Positions 21,890 through 29,934 of a stretch of DNA of 46,801 bases are shown piece by piece. The stretch's first letter is position 1; every line of letters begins with the position of its first letter. The notes under the pieces are model-generated. The model made no database searches. It had not been told where the DNA came from and worked only from the letters and a program-made list of their open reading frames with translations. Source of the DNA: Prototheca cutis (lineage: Eukaryota; Chlorophyta; Trebouxiophyceae; Chlorellales; Chlorellaceae); assembly GCA_002897115.2 (NCBI GenBank), contig BCIH01000012.1, positions 1 through 46,801 on the forward strand, read 5' to 3'. A program made the position numbers and the translations under genes.

Positions 21890-23880
21890 CTACCACAGCC
21901 CCAAGGCAGTCAGCTCTGCCAGGCCCTCCTCCCGGTTGGGAACGATGACGCTGCTTGGTTCCGGTTCAGGTGGCGGATCCCCTGCCGCATACGCCCGGTA
22001 CGGTCGGACATTGGAGTCAAAGCGCCAGCCGTTGTGGCCCCCCTGCAGCACCAGCCAGCGCCCAAACCCGGCATCTGCGGCCAGAGTCGCTGCCCATGCG
22101 GCGCGGGCAAGGCTCCTGCCTGCACGGACCGTAAACAGAGATGTGCAGGTTTGTGCCCGGGACTACCCAGGCATGCATGCGGCTTGCGGGCATTTGAACA
22201 TGCCGCCACACCGGCCCCACGCCCGCCGGCGGCATGAGCAGCTGTCCCCCCCCTTCCGCATGAGCCCACTGCCACGTGCCCCGTGCGCCAGGCCCCACGT
22301 CAGTCTAGCCCGCACAAGTGGGTTCCCGCTGCCACCAGCGACCAGCATGCGGGCAAGCCACCAGCCGACTCACTTGCGACGACCACGAGGTCGTGATGAC
22401 CCGGGAGGGGAAAGTGATAGCGCTCTTCAAATGCCTGTGGCGTCAGTCGCAGCGCGCTGGGAATCTCGTCCGCTGCGGTTGATGGGGTTGGCCGTAGAGG
22501 GTTGATGCGAGTCACGCTCGTCTGTGCAGCGTGACCAACATCAGCAGAGGCATTTGTGGACAGCGCACGGGGGCGAACTCCCAGTGCCTCACAGCATGCC
22601 ATCAGCGCACGGCAACAACCGCTGGCAATGCCTTCCACGGTCCGCAAGATACATCAAAACCAGAAAAGATTGGAAACGATGCACCACATGCATCAGTCCC
22701 TCCGCAGACTGCAACCCCCCAAGCCCCCACGCACCTGCCAGGCCAACGCTTCCGCGGATGGATCCGTAGAGCAAGCGCTCGTCCCAACGTCGCACGTCGA
22801 TCAGCGTGACGGGTGCCAGGGGTCCCAGCTGCAGCTCCCGTGCGATGCCACCCCAGCCCAGCAGCGTGGCCAGCGCATCGGGTCGAATGACGGCCAGCTC
22901 CGGCGCGGGAGCGGGCCCAGCCCCCGCACCGGCATCCAGCGGCGGGTGCAGGCCCAGCGTGCGCTGGAACCCCGCCGCTGCAGCGCCAGCCGCGCCCTCC
23001 TCCTGCCCGGCAGAGTCACTGCCCAGGAAAATCAGCAGGGTCTCGGGGCTGGGCCTCCGCAGCGTGCCGCAGACCTCTGCCCAGCGACGACCCTTGCTCA
23101 GCACCTCCCGGATGTCCGACGCTGCGTCACGGGGCATGCAGGCAAGGCTACGCTTGTGCGCATGTGTCTGTGCAGTCTGGGAACGAGCATGCATGCGTCC
23201 AGTCCAGCTGCACGGCCCACAGAATTTGTGGGCACCAGGCTGCCCCGGAAACGAGCAATGGTTACGTTCATGAACCACAAGAGCCCAATCTGCACCGTCG
23301 CCCCTGCACGGCACGTGTGTGCTCTTGCCGGCCTCGCCTTTCAGCCCTGCACCGCACCTGGGATGCTGACGGCACCCTTGAGCTCGGGGATGAGGGGCGG
23401 GCTGGGGTGCCGCCTAACATCAATGATCAGGTGCGGGCACGCCCCTGTTTCCACCTGGGGGATCGGTGCAGAGCAATGTTCTGAGCACGGCAACGGCTAG
23501 TCCTGGCGGTGGAGGCCCTCGATGTCGGCGTCAAACGCCATCCACCATAGCGCAAAACTGACGCATTTTGTCTGAGACACAGCAATGGCAAAAGCCTCCT
23601 TGCACCTCAGACAACTTGTTCCCCACACTCATTCCAGTCCACAAACCCACACACCAACTGCCCCATCCCACGCCAAACCCAAACCCACCAGGAGCTTGAG
23701 GGCAGGCAGGGATATGGGACCATGGTACTTTGGGAGGACATGAGGACCACGTGATCTTGCCGCCAGTGCCGCCAGTCGGTGCTTATTGGACTCCTCCCTC
23801 CACCAGCGCACAGCCCACGCCAGCAGGGTGAGCACAAGGGCGCTGGTGAGCGAGCCCCCGGCGTTGGAGATGGAGGGCAT
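21890..23880 (-). CDS. Membrane-anchored tandem rhodanese-like protein, catalytic Cys absent
   Basis: I place five exons: 23689-23880, 23358-23454, 22735-23121, about 22374-22594, and 21890-22119. The first encodes MPSISNAGGSLTSALVLTLL followed by AWAVRWWREE, a single membrane helix with a basic flank. Domain 1 starts with HLIIDVRRHPSPPLIPELKG and GAVSIP and reaches the active-loop position as ETLLIFLGSDSAG. Domain 2 starts with TLIDVRRWDERLLYGSIRGS, then FEERYHFPLPGHHDLVVVA, spliced to SRSLARAAWAATLA and LQGGHNGWRFD. Rhodaneses carry Cys at the start of the loop (CRSG). Here domain 1 has none and domain 2 reads S-R-S, so sulfurtransfer is unlikely and a binding or scaffold role is more likely. 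The fourth exon's acceptor is uncertain. It is divergent from MEMO1. Confidence 0.72.
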
Positions 23881-24330
23881 GGGCCCAGGGTTACCGCGCG
23901 GGATGCTCTACGAACTGGCCCATAGACTGGCTGTTGACAGGGGCGGACGGTGGTCGACGGCTATCCCGAGCCCTGAGCTCGCCTCTGGGCGGCCTGTTCG
24001 AAGGAATGAGACTGCGACACCTGCAAGATGTTGGCGACTATACTTTCAGGTCATCAAACATTCCCTTGACATTGTGAACATTCCAGTGGCCCCTGCAGAC
24101 GGGGTGACCCGAACACATCCCACATCCTCAAGTGGAGGATGGGGGCTCCCCAGTCGTGGCCAGATCACTTCTTTTTCCCGAGCGGTGTCGGAATACCATC
24201 GCGTTACGGGGAGAGGAACAAAGCGCCAGCGTCCCCGCGCTGCCAATAAAAAAAGCACTATAGACTGAATTGAGAAGCAATCGAACAGATATTCAGCTGC
24301 CTTTGATCGCTTTGGGATCGGCTTCCCGCC
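23881..24330. promoter_or_regulatory. Shared promoter interval of rhodanese-like gene and MEMO1
   Basis: 450 bases separate the two divergent start codons. An A-rich stretch (aataaaaaaagcactatag, about 24243-24262) lies some 70 bases before the MEMO1 ATG. No canonical TATA box or coding exon is seen. Confidence 0.4.
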
Positions 24331-26170
24331 ATGGGTGTGTACACCGTGAGGTCACCAGCCCACGCCGGGTCCTGGTACGATGACGACCCCGCGGCCCTGG
24401 AGCGCAGCTTCCAGCGCTGGCTCATGGCCCCCGCGCCTCTTGACCCTGGAAGGCGCATCATGGCCATCATTGGGCCGCATGCTGGGTACAGTTACTGCGG
24501 CCACGTCCTGGCCCATGCTTACAAGAACCTGGACCCCTCCAGCATGTGAGCAGACAGAGAGGATGGAAGGCGCCAGGTTGCATGACCTTGTTGCTGTGCG
24601 TGTGCATGCATCTCTCCGTACGTGCGTGCGTGCATGCATGCATGCATGCATGGTTATGGCCACACCTCCCCCTGCACCGCACAGAAAGCGGGTGTTCCTG
24701 CTGGGCCCATCACATCATGTCTTCTCCCGCCGGTGCCTGCTCTCACCAGCCAGTGTGTACAGGTGCGATGAGGGAGATGTGTAGCTGCCAGGCTGTGTGA
24801 TTTAATGCCAGGTGGTTCATTCCCACATGGGGGAGCCCTTTGTCACTGGAAATAGGGTGGGCGCCACTGTGCGCAGCCCCAAAATACACACTCTTTGCCC
24901 TGCAACAGGACTCCATTGGGTGACATCCCAATCGACAACAAGGTGTACGAAGAGCTCAAAGCCACGGGTCACTTCGACATGGCCAGGCTGAGCCAGGACG
25001 AGGTGCGACGCTTGGGGCACCTAAGACGAATGCTCGGGACGTAGCTCGAGTTCCTTGCCAGATTGCGCTAGCATGCTACGGCGGCCGGCTGCAGCTCTAG
25101 CGCCACCACCTCGCCCTCGCTTCACAGGATGAGCATTCTTTGGAAATGCACTGTCCATTTCTCTTCCATACGATGCGAGGGCATGCCTTCACGCTGGTGC
25201 CCATCATCGTCGGGGCCATCACGTATCAGAGGTGAGGACGCTCTGCTGAAGTGTTACAGCTGGTACATTTTATTCCAGACGCATGCATCTGGTTATGTGT
25301 GGGCGTGGTCTTGTTGTCTGGTGTGGAACTGCTGTTAGAAATTTCTTCAACCGCCTCCCCATCCGCGCAATCTCATGGTGCTCTGACCCAAGCACACTTT
25401 CGTTGCCCACAGTGAGGAGCTGTACGGCAAGATTTTGGCGCCCTACTTGTCTGACCCCTCGACCCTTTTTGCCATCTCGTCCGATTTTTGCCACTGGGGA
25501 AGCCGGTTCCAATACCAGCACTATGACAAATCCAAGGTAGGTGGGTGCGCATGGAGGGGACCACCGCACGTGGACACAGCACCTGTGTTCCATTTTGTTT
25601 CCGTCGGTTGCCTTCATTTCAGAACATGCTCACCCGGCGACATGTCGACCGCTGGTTCACGACACCCTGCTGGCCAGGGTGCGATCCATGAGAGCATCAA
25701 GGCGCTGGATCAGGAGGGCATGGCGGCCATCGAGTCTGGCGACCCCGGACGATTCGAAGAGTACCTGCAGGCCACGGGCAATACCATCTGTGGCAGGCAC
25801 CCAATCGCCGTGCTCATGCAGGTGCGTGGTGGCACGTGCTGCCCAGTGGTTGCTGTTGCTGCCTCCAAATGGGGCTCACTGAGGAGAAGGGGCGGCATGC
25901 CCTTGTCCCATGTCATCGCCCGGGAAACAAATGGGGTCGGGCATTCGTCAGGCTTTGCATGTGGTCTCGTCGCAGTCTGCATGGGCACCCCGCCCGCCAC
26001 GCAAGCCTAACAACCAGCAAACCGAACCATGCTTCCTTTAACAGGCGCTGAAAGCTGCGGGAACCAAGTCCGACTTCTCTTTTGTAAAGTACGATCAGTC
26101 ATCAGCGTGCACGCGAACCTCGGATTCTAGTGTGAGCTATGCTTCGGCACTCGTGACCGTGCCTGCCTGA
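24331..26170 (+). CDS. MEMO1: MEMO1 family protein
   Basis: MEMO proteins share the fold of class III extradiol dioxygenases; animal MEMO1 takes part in cell motility and copper/redox control, and the plant role is little known. Exon 1 (24331 to about 24545) gives VRSPAHAGSWYDDDPAALER and MAIIGPHAGYSYCGHVLAHA. Exon 2 gives KRVFLLGPSHHVFSRRCLLS. Exon 3 gives TPLGDIPIDNKVYEELKATG. Exon 4 gives DEHSLEMHCPFLFHTMRGHA. Exon 5 gives LFAISSDFCHWGSRFQY. Exon 6 (25678-25821) gives GAIHESIKALDQEG and NTICGRHPIAVLMQ, and exon 7 is 26045-26170. GPHAGYxYxG, GPSHH, DEHSxEMHxPF, SSDFCHWGxRF and TICGRHPI are all MEMO hallmarks, and the gene looks intact. A TGCA tandem repeat lies in intron 1 near 24620-24650. 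Confidence 0.95.
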
Positions 26171-26180
26171 CTCCTGTACG

Positions 26181-26219
26181 TATAAAAGGGGATTGCGGCC
26201 CCATCCGGGGCGCAATCCC
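26181..26219 (+). promoter_or_regulatory. TATA-like box followed by a strong hairpin, 3' of MEMO1
   Basis: TATAAAAG (26181-26188) begins 10 bases after the MEMO1 stop. It runs into a near-perfect inverted repeat at 26188-26219: GGGATTGC and GCCCC pair with GGGGC and GCAATCCC, with one bulged G and a four-base loop (ATCC). It may be a 3' UTR structure, a termination or processing signal, or part of a small RNA gene. Nothing like it is seen elsewhere in the window. Confidence 0.45.
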
Positions 26220-26393
26220 TCAGACTCGTTCCAGGCCACCCTGGTTTCATTCCCTATGCATGGATCCATGCATTGTTATTCTCCTTCCCGGACCATATAT
26301 TTGAGCTGCAACCATCAAAATTGATGTCAGCCCATCCCCCTGCTGCCCATGCGGAGGCATTGCCGGTAAACTGACCAGGGCACCAGCTCCCAG

Positions 26394-26398
26394 TGTAA
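26394..26398 (+). terminator. Candidate poly(A) signal TGTAA for MEMO1
   Basis: TGTAA lies about 224 bases after the MEMO1 stop and just before the convergent SRP19 stop at 26480. Confidence 0.35.
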
Positions 26399-26479
26399 TC
26401 ATACAAAGTCAGAGTGCTTTGACAGAGCGATAAAAGTCACAAAGACGTGCATGGATGACAAAATGAAATGGTCGGCCTG

Positions 26480-27075
26480 TCATCGCTTCTTCTTGCCGCC
26501 TGCCTTCTTGGCCGCTGGTTGACCTTTTGCCGGGCCGGCACCGGGGGTGCCGGCGCCGAACTGCTTGGCCAGGAGGGCCTTGGCCTCTGCGGCCCCAGAC
26601 AGCGGCCGCGGCTTGTTCAGCCTGTTGGGGTGCCTTGGAAGAAGAGCAGCGATGCGCTTCAGCAGGGCGGTGCGGTTGGGAATATCCGGGTTGATGGGTG
26701 TCCCATCGTCCTTCTTCAACGTCACACGCACCCGGCCCAACAGGAAAAATTCTTTCGGGTAGGCCTTTTTCTGCAGTGGCCAGGAGGGTCAAGGTTTGGG
26801 ATCATCAAGACAAGCACATCAGCGACGACGCATTGCATGGATCAGATGAGCTCCGTTCAACATGGCGCTGTCCACCGCACTGCGCGTCATGGCACCCCAT
26901 GCAGTCTCAGCGCGCTCACCTCGATCTCGGCCGGCAGTTTCAGGGCGCTGACAATGCAGTCGTAGATCTCCGGTGCCGTGGGGTCCTCCGCCCCAGCGAC
27001 CTTGGGCACGCGCCGGCCCTGGGAGACTGACAGGCTGGCATTGACATAGCTGGGGTAGACAATCACCCGCTGCAT
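26480..27075 (-). CDS. SRP19: Signal recognition particle 19 kDa subunit (SRP19)
   Basis: SRP19 binds helices 6 and 8 of SRP RNA and lets SRP54 assemble; the protein works in nucleolus and cytosol. Two exons are seen: 26920-27075, giving MQRVIVYPSYVNASLSVSQG then RRVPKVAGAEDPTAPEIYDC, and 26480-26770, giving KKAYPKEFFLLGRVRVTLKK, DGTPINPDIPNRTALLKRI and PRHPNRLNKP, ending in a lysine-rich tail KKAGGKKKR. The YPSYVN, GRRVPK, PTxxEI and GRVRVxLK blocks are diagnostic. The true start is uncertain: an in-frame ATG also lies at 27132, and a splice acceptor just before RVIVYP could join a short upstream exon. Its 5' side faces the transposable element. Confidence 0.9.
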
Positions 27076-27132
27076 GAGGGGCCAGGGGCGTGGCATACTG
27101 AGCAAAAGACGAAACGCAGACGGCAAATACAT

Positions 27133-27760
27133 TGCAGCTGATGCTATCCACCACGCCCATCACAGACAGGCATGACCACCACCCTCGGTTGCCTTGTCAT
27201 GGCCGAAACTCATGCCCGCTCCTCCGTGCGTCCGCGCTGCCCAGGAATCCTGTCCGTGTTGCTCGATATAACCGCGATTTTCAACTTGAACCAGAACACT
27301 ATGCTCATCGAAACGCATTGAAGATCGTAAGGATCACCCCGGGCACATGCAAGTGCGTCCCTGCTCCCTTCCTCTGGTCTCCGAGCGAGCCAGCGATCGG
27401 GCTCTCTGGGTTCCCGGCCCCTGATGTGCCTACAGTGCAGGGCAAAAATGATGAAACCTTGTCGGGATTCATCGACTCCCACCTGCACAGCAAGGGCATG
27501 TCTCTCAAACAAAATGCCTGTTGGACCGCATTCCCTTGCCACGTCGCTCAGAGAATGGGTTGGGTTCCTTNTTGAAAGGCAGGGCAGGTCGTGCAAGGAG
27601 GTTTTAGGAGGTCCTGGAAGTCGCCCCTGGCACAGCACTGGGTCTTCCGAGGAGGGTCGGCCAGTGGGAACTCGGCCAGTGGGAACTCGGCATAACGTAC
27701 GGGAATTCCCTGCTGACCTGCCTATTTCATGCACCCGTTACAATAACGAGTGCAAAACGA
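27133..27760. other. Unassigned interval at the left edge of the long Fanzor-type element
   Basis: A plus-strand open frame (to about 27570) contains QGKNDETLSGFIDSHLHSKG and reads like protein, but I do not recognise it. It is broken by one ambiguous base at 27571. This stretch may be the left end of the element, an upstream exon of its gene, or host promoter of SRP19. I found no terminal repeat that fixes the boundary. Confidence 0.3.
27658..27687 (+). repeat. Two perfect tandem copies of a 15-base unit
   Basis: CGGCCAGTGGGAACT occurs twice back to back about 75 bases before the first duplicated N-terminal block of the element. It is too short to interpret, but it could mark the left end of the element. 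Confidence 0.75.
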
Positions 27761-28174
27761 ATGGCCCGCGACTTTTGGGGTAGCGGGCGGGAGGCGCCCA
27801 GGGGCGCCCTGACGACCGTCAAGGCGTCGGTGCGTGCGATCTGGCAGCGCAGGTTCCATGGTCTTCTGAACGAATAGGAGAGCCAAGTCGACATCAGCTC
27901 GTGAGTTCCCGTTCTGGAAGGCGGTGCTGTCCCGTGCGCGTTGGCATCCTAACGGCCCCCCAACTGAAGGTGCCGAAGGTGGGAGACTTCATGCCACCCT
28001 GCCCAATCCCTCCGCCCATTATTACAGCAGGCAGGATTGCGAGGTCGATGGACCGCGACTTTTGGGCCGCGGGTGGGAGGCGCTCAAGGGCGTCTTTANG
28101 NCCGCCAANGCNTCGGTGCTGGCNACCTGGAAGCGCNTGTTCCATNGTCCTNNGGAGCAGTANGTCCAAAAGAT
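27761..28174 (+). repeat. Direct duplication of the element's N-terminal coding block
   Basis: Blocks at 27761-27877 and 28048-28174 align base for base over most of their length, differing by substitutions and a one-base deletion in the second. Block 1 reads MARDFWGSGREAPRGALTTV, then KASVRAIWQRRFHGLLNE and a stop. Block 2 reads MDRDFW, shifts frame, then continues as WEALKGVF, SVL, TWKR. Flanking sequences do not obviously match. Either a partial tandem duplication or two element copies joined in assembly would explain it. Confidence 0.6.
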
Positions 28175-29551
28175 GCATCCCGTGAAGCAGCATGCCTCGC
28201 ACTTTGCCGCACTCGTGTTGCTCGAGGAGGACGAGGCGGGCAGTGCAGACTTTGCAACGCGGTTCATCTGCCCCAGGTTCTTTTCCGAGGCCTTCCTTTA
28301 CATGGTCAGCTACCCTAGGAGGAAAACAAAAAACCCCGAAACGACGTACTTCCGTGCCCGATTCCAGAGGTCCTGGCCCACGTTCCAGCAGGCGACTGCG
28401 TACGAGCGGCGGCAGTTCTACCACGCACCGAACCAGGTGACTGACTGAGCACTGGTTGCATGAGTTGCTTGCGTCACGGGCTGAATGCAGGATTGTCTAT
28501 GATGGATTGGCACATAATGGCCCAGACCATGTGGTAGACGAGCCGGGTGCTCCTTGACGTGCAGGATGCCAAGTACTGGGGGGAAACACAGTGCGCGGCG
28601 GTGGAGGCCAACGTCCGCAAACACTTTGGCAACAATGTGCGGGGCACCATGAACCTGATCCTCAACGTCAAGGACNNNNNNNNNNNNNNNNNNNNNNNNN
28701 NNNNNNNNNNNNNNNNNNNNNNNNNNNNNNNNNNNNNNNNNNNNNNNNNNNNNNNNNNNNNNNNNNNNNNNNNNNNNNNNNNNNNNNNNNNNNNNNNNNN
28801 NNNNNNNNNNNNNNNNNNNNNNNNNNNNNNNNNNNNNNNNNNNNNNNNNNNNNNNNNNNNNNNNNNNNNNNNNNNNNNNNNNNNNNNNNNNNNNNNNNNN
28901 NNNNNNNNNNNNNNNNNNNNNNNNNNNNNNNNNNNNNNNNNNNNNNNNNNNNNNNNNNNNNNNNNNNNNNNNNNNNNNNNNNNNNNNNNNNNNNNNNNNN
29001 NNNNNNNNNNNNNNNNNNNNNNNNNNNNNNNNNNNNNNNNNNNNNNNNNNNNNNNNNNNNNNNNNNNNNNNNNNNNNNNNNNNNNNNNNNNNNNNNNNNN
29101 NNNNNNNNNNNNNNNNNNNNNNNNNNNNNNNNNNNNNNNNNNNNNNNNNNNNNNNNNNNNNNNNNNNNNNNNNNNNNNNNNNNNNNNNNNNNNNNNNNNN
29201 NNNNNNNNNNNNNNNNNNNNGGGCTGCTGCGGGCGCTGGTCAAGGCGGGGTTCAAGGTCGTGCTCATCGACGAGTTCCGCACCTCCAAGCGCTGCCCGGC
29301 CTGCGAACACGAGGATTGCACNGTGGAGACGTTCCTCCGCGTGCCCAACCCACGCCCCTACCGCAGGGAGCAGACGCCCGAGGTGCTGTGCCATCAGCTG
29401 GTGCTGCACCAACGAGGAGTGCCACCCTCCGAAAGGCGAGCATCGTCTCTGGAACAGAGACCTGATGGCGTGTCTGAACATGAGGCACATCATGCAATCC
29501 CTGCGGAAGACCGGCAAGCGGCCTCTACGCTTCCAGCACCCAGCACTGTAG
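28048..29551 (+). pseudogene. Fanzor-like RNA-guided nuclease gene, gapped and frameshifted
   Basis: Fanzor proteins are eukaryotic TnpB relatives: RuvC-type nucleases guided by an RNA from the element's own 3' end. The N-terminal part has QKMHPVKQHASHFAALVLLE and RFICPRFFSEAFLYMVSYPR. A phase-0 intron (about 28438-28564) joins FYHAPNQ to DAKYWGETQCAAVEANVRKH and FGNNVRGTMNLILNVKD. The gap 28676-29220 removes the expected first RuvC aspartate and the glutamate. After it come LIDEFRTSKRCPACEHED (29263-29316), a CxxC zinc-ribbon half, then CCTNEECHPPKGEHRLWNRD (29402-29461), the second half and RD motif, then MACLNMRHIMQSLRKTGKRP and a TAG at 29549. One extra base near 29401 separates the zinc-ribbon halves. 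This fits the published Fanzor signature D...E...[TS][TS]xx-C4 zinc finger-RD. Damage may be real or from poor base calls. Confidence 0.72.
28676..29220. other. Assembly gap (545 N) inside the nuclease gene
   Basis: A run of 545 unspecified bases. Open frames drawn across it are meaningless. The number of N may be an estimate rather than the true length. Confidence 0.99.
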
Positions 29552-29806
29552 TGCTGATGAACATCCATCCATCCATCCTGGGGGGTTACAGCCTTCCCAA
29601 CTGGAGGTCGGACCCCCCGGAGCTCCTTCCCTCCCTGGAAAGGAAAAAAGCAGCCCCGGAGGTGGTCCATCATTGAGGTGGTCCACCTTCCTATTGCCCT
29701 GCAGAGTGTGAAAAATTTCGGGCCATCCGTGATGCCCAACAACCCCGGGGTGATGTGACGCTGTTGCTGGCTGAGCTGGTTGCATAATTTTTGCCCTGCA
29801 TGGTAC
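29459..29806 (+). ncRNA. Candidate omega-RNA scaffold at the 3' end of the element
   Basis: In TnpB and Fanzor elements the guide RNA overlaps the 3' end of the nuclease ORF and runs through the right end of the element into flanking DNA, which supplies the guide. This interval matches copy A from the RD codon to the last shared base. The ~250 bases after the stop are conserved though non-coding, and the gene strand and RNA strand agree. CCTTCC and GGAAAGG arms lie at 29625-29643 (same place as the copy A hairpin), and AGGTGGTCCACCT is at 29676-29688. No transcript evidence; the call is by analogy. Confidence 0.35.
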
Positions 29807-29934
29807 GTGGAGCCTTTGCCAAGAGAGATTTCGGCATGCGAGGCTCCACCACCACTTGATCGACAGGTTTCAGCGGCCATATTGATTTACATTACTTTGT
29901 TTTCTGCTCCCATTTGCATGATTGCATTGCCAAG

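Larger units (their letters stand above)
27761..29806 (+). mobile_element. Long, damaged Fanzor/TnpB-type element (copy B)
   Basis: The right end at 29806 is fixed by exact agreement with copy A (both end GCATGGTAC). The left end is not resolved; 27761 is the start of the first recognisable coding block. The element holds a gene for a Fanzor-like nuclease, a 545-base assembly gap, and about 250 bases of conserved 3' non-coding sequence with hairpin potential. That includes the near-palindrome AGGTGGTCCACCT at 29676-29688. Apart from the HIRA poly-C tract and one base at 14587, all ambiguous bases in the window cluster here, as expected if reads from several diverged copies were merged. The right end lies 128 bases before the PEX1 start codon, same strand. 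Confidence 0.75.

Noticed and set aside
22374..22400. Domain 2 active loop read as ASESAG
   Set aside because: A good GTGAGT donor lies inside that reading; splicing to the next exon gives A-S-R-S-L-A instead, which better fits a rhodanese loop.
27132..27575. 147-residue plus-strand frame between SRP19 and the element
   Set aside because: It overlaps the 5' region of SRP19 on the other strand, ends at an ambiguous base, and has no recognised domain; kept only as an unassigned interval.
28474..29880. Very long open frames on both strands through the N gap
   Set aside because: The length comes from unspecified bases, which cannot show stops.
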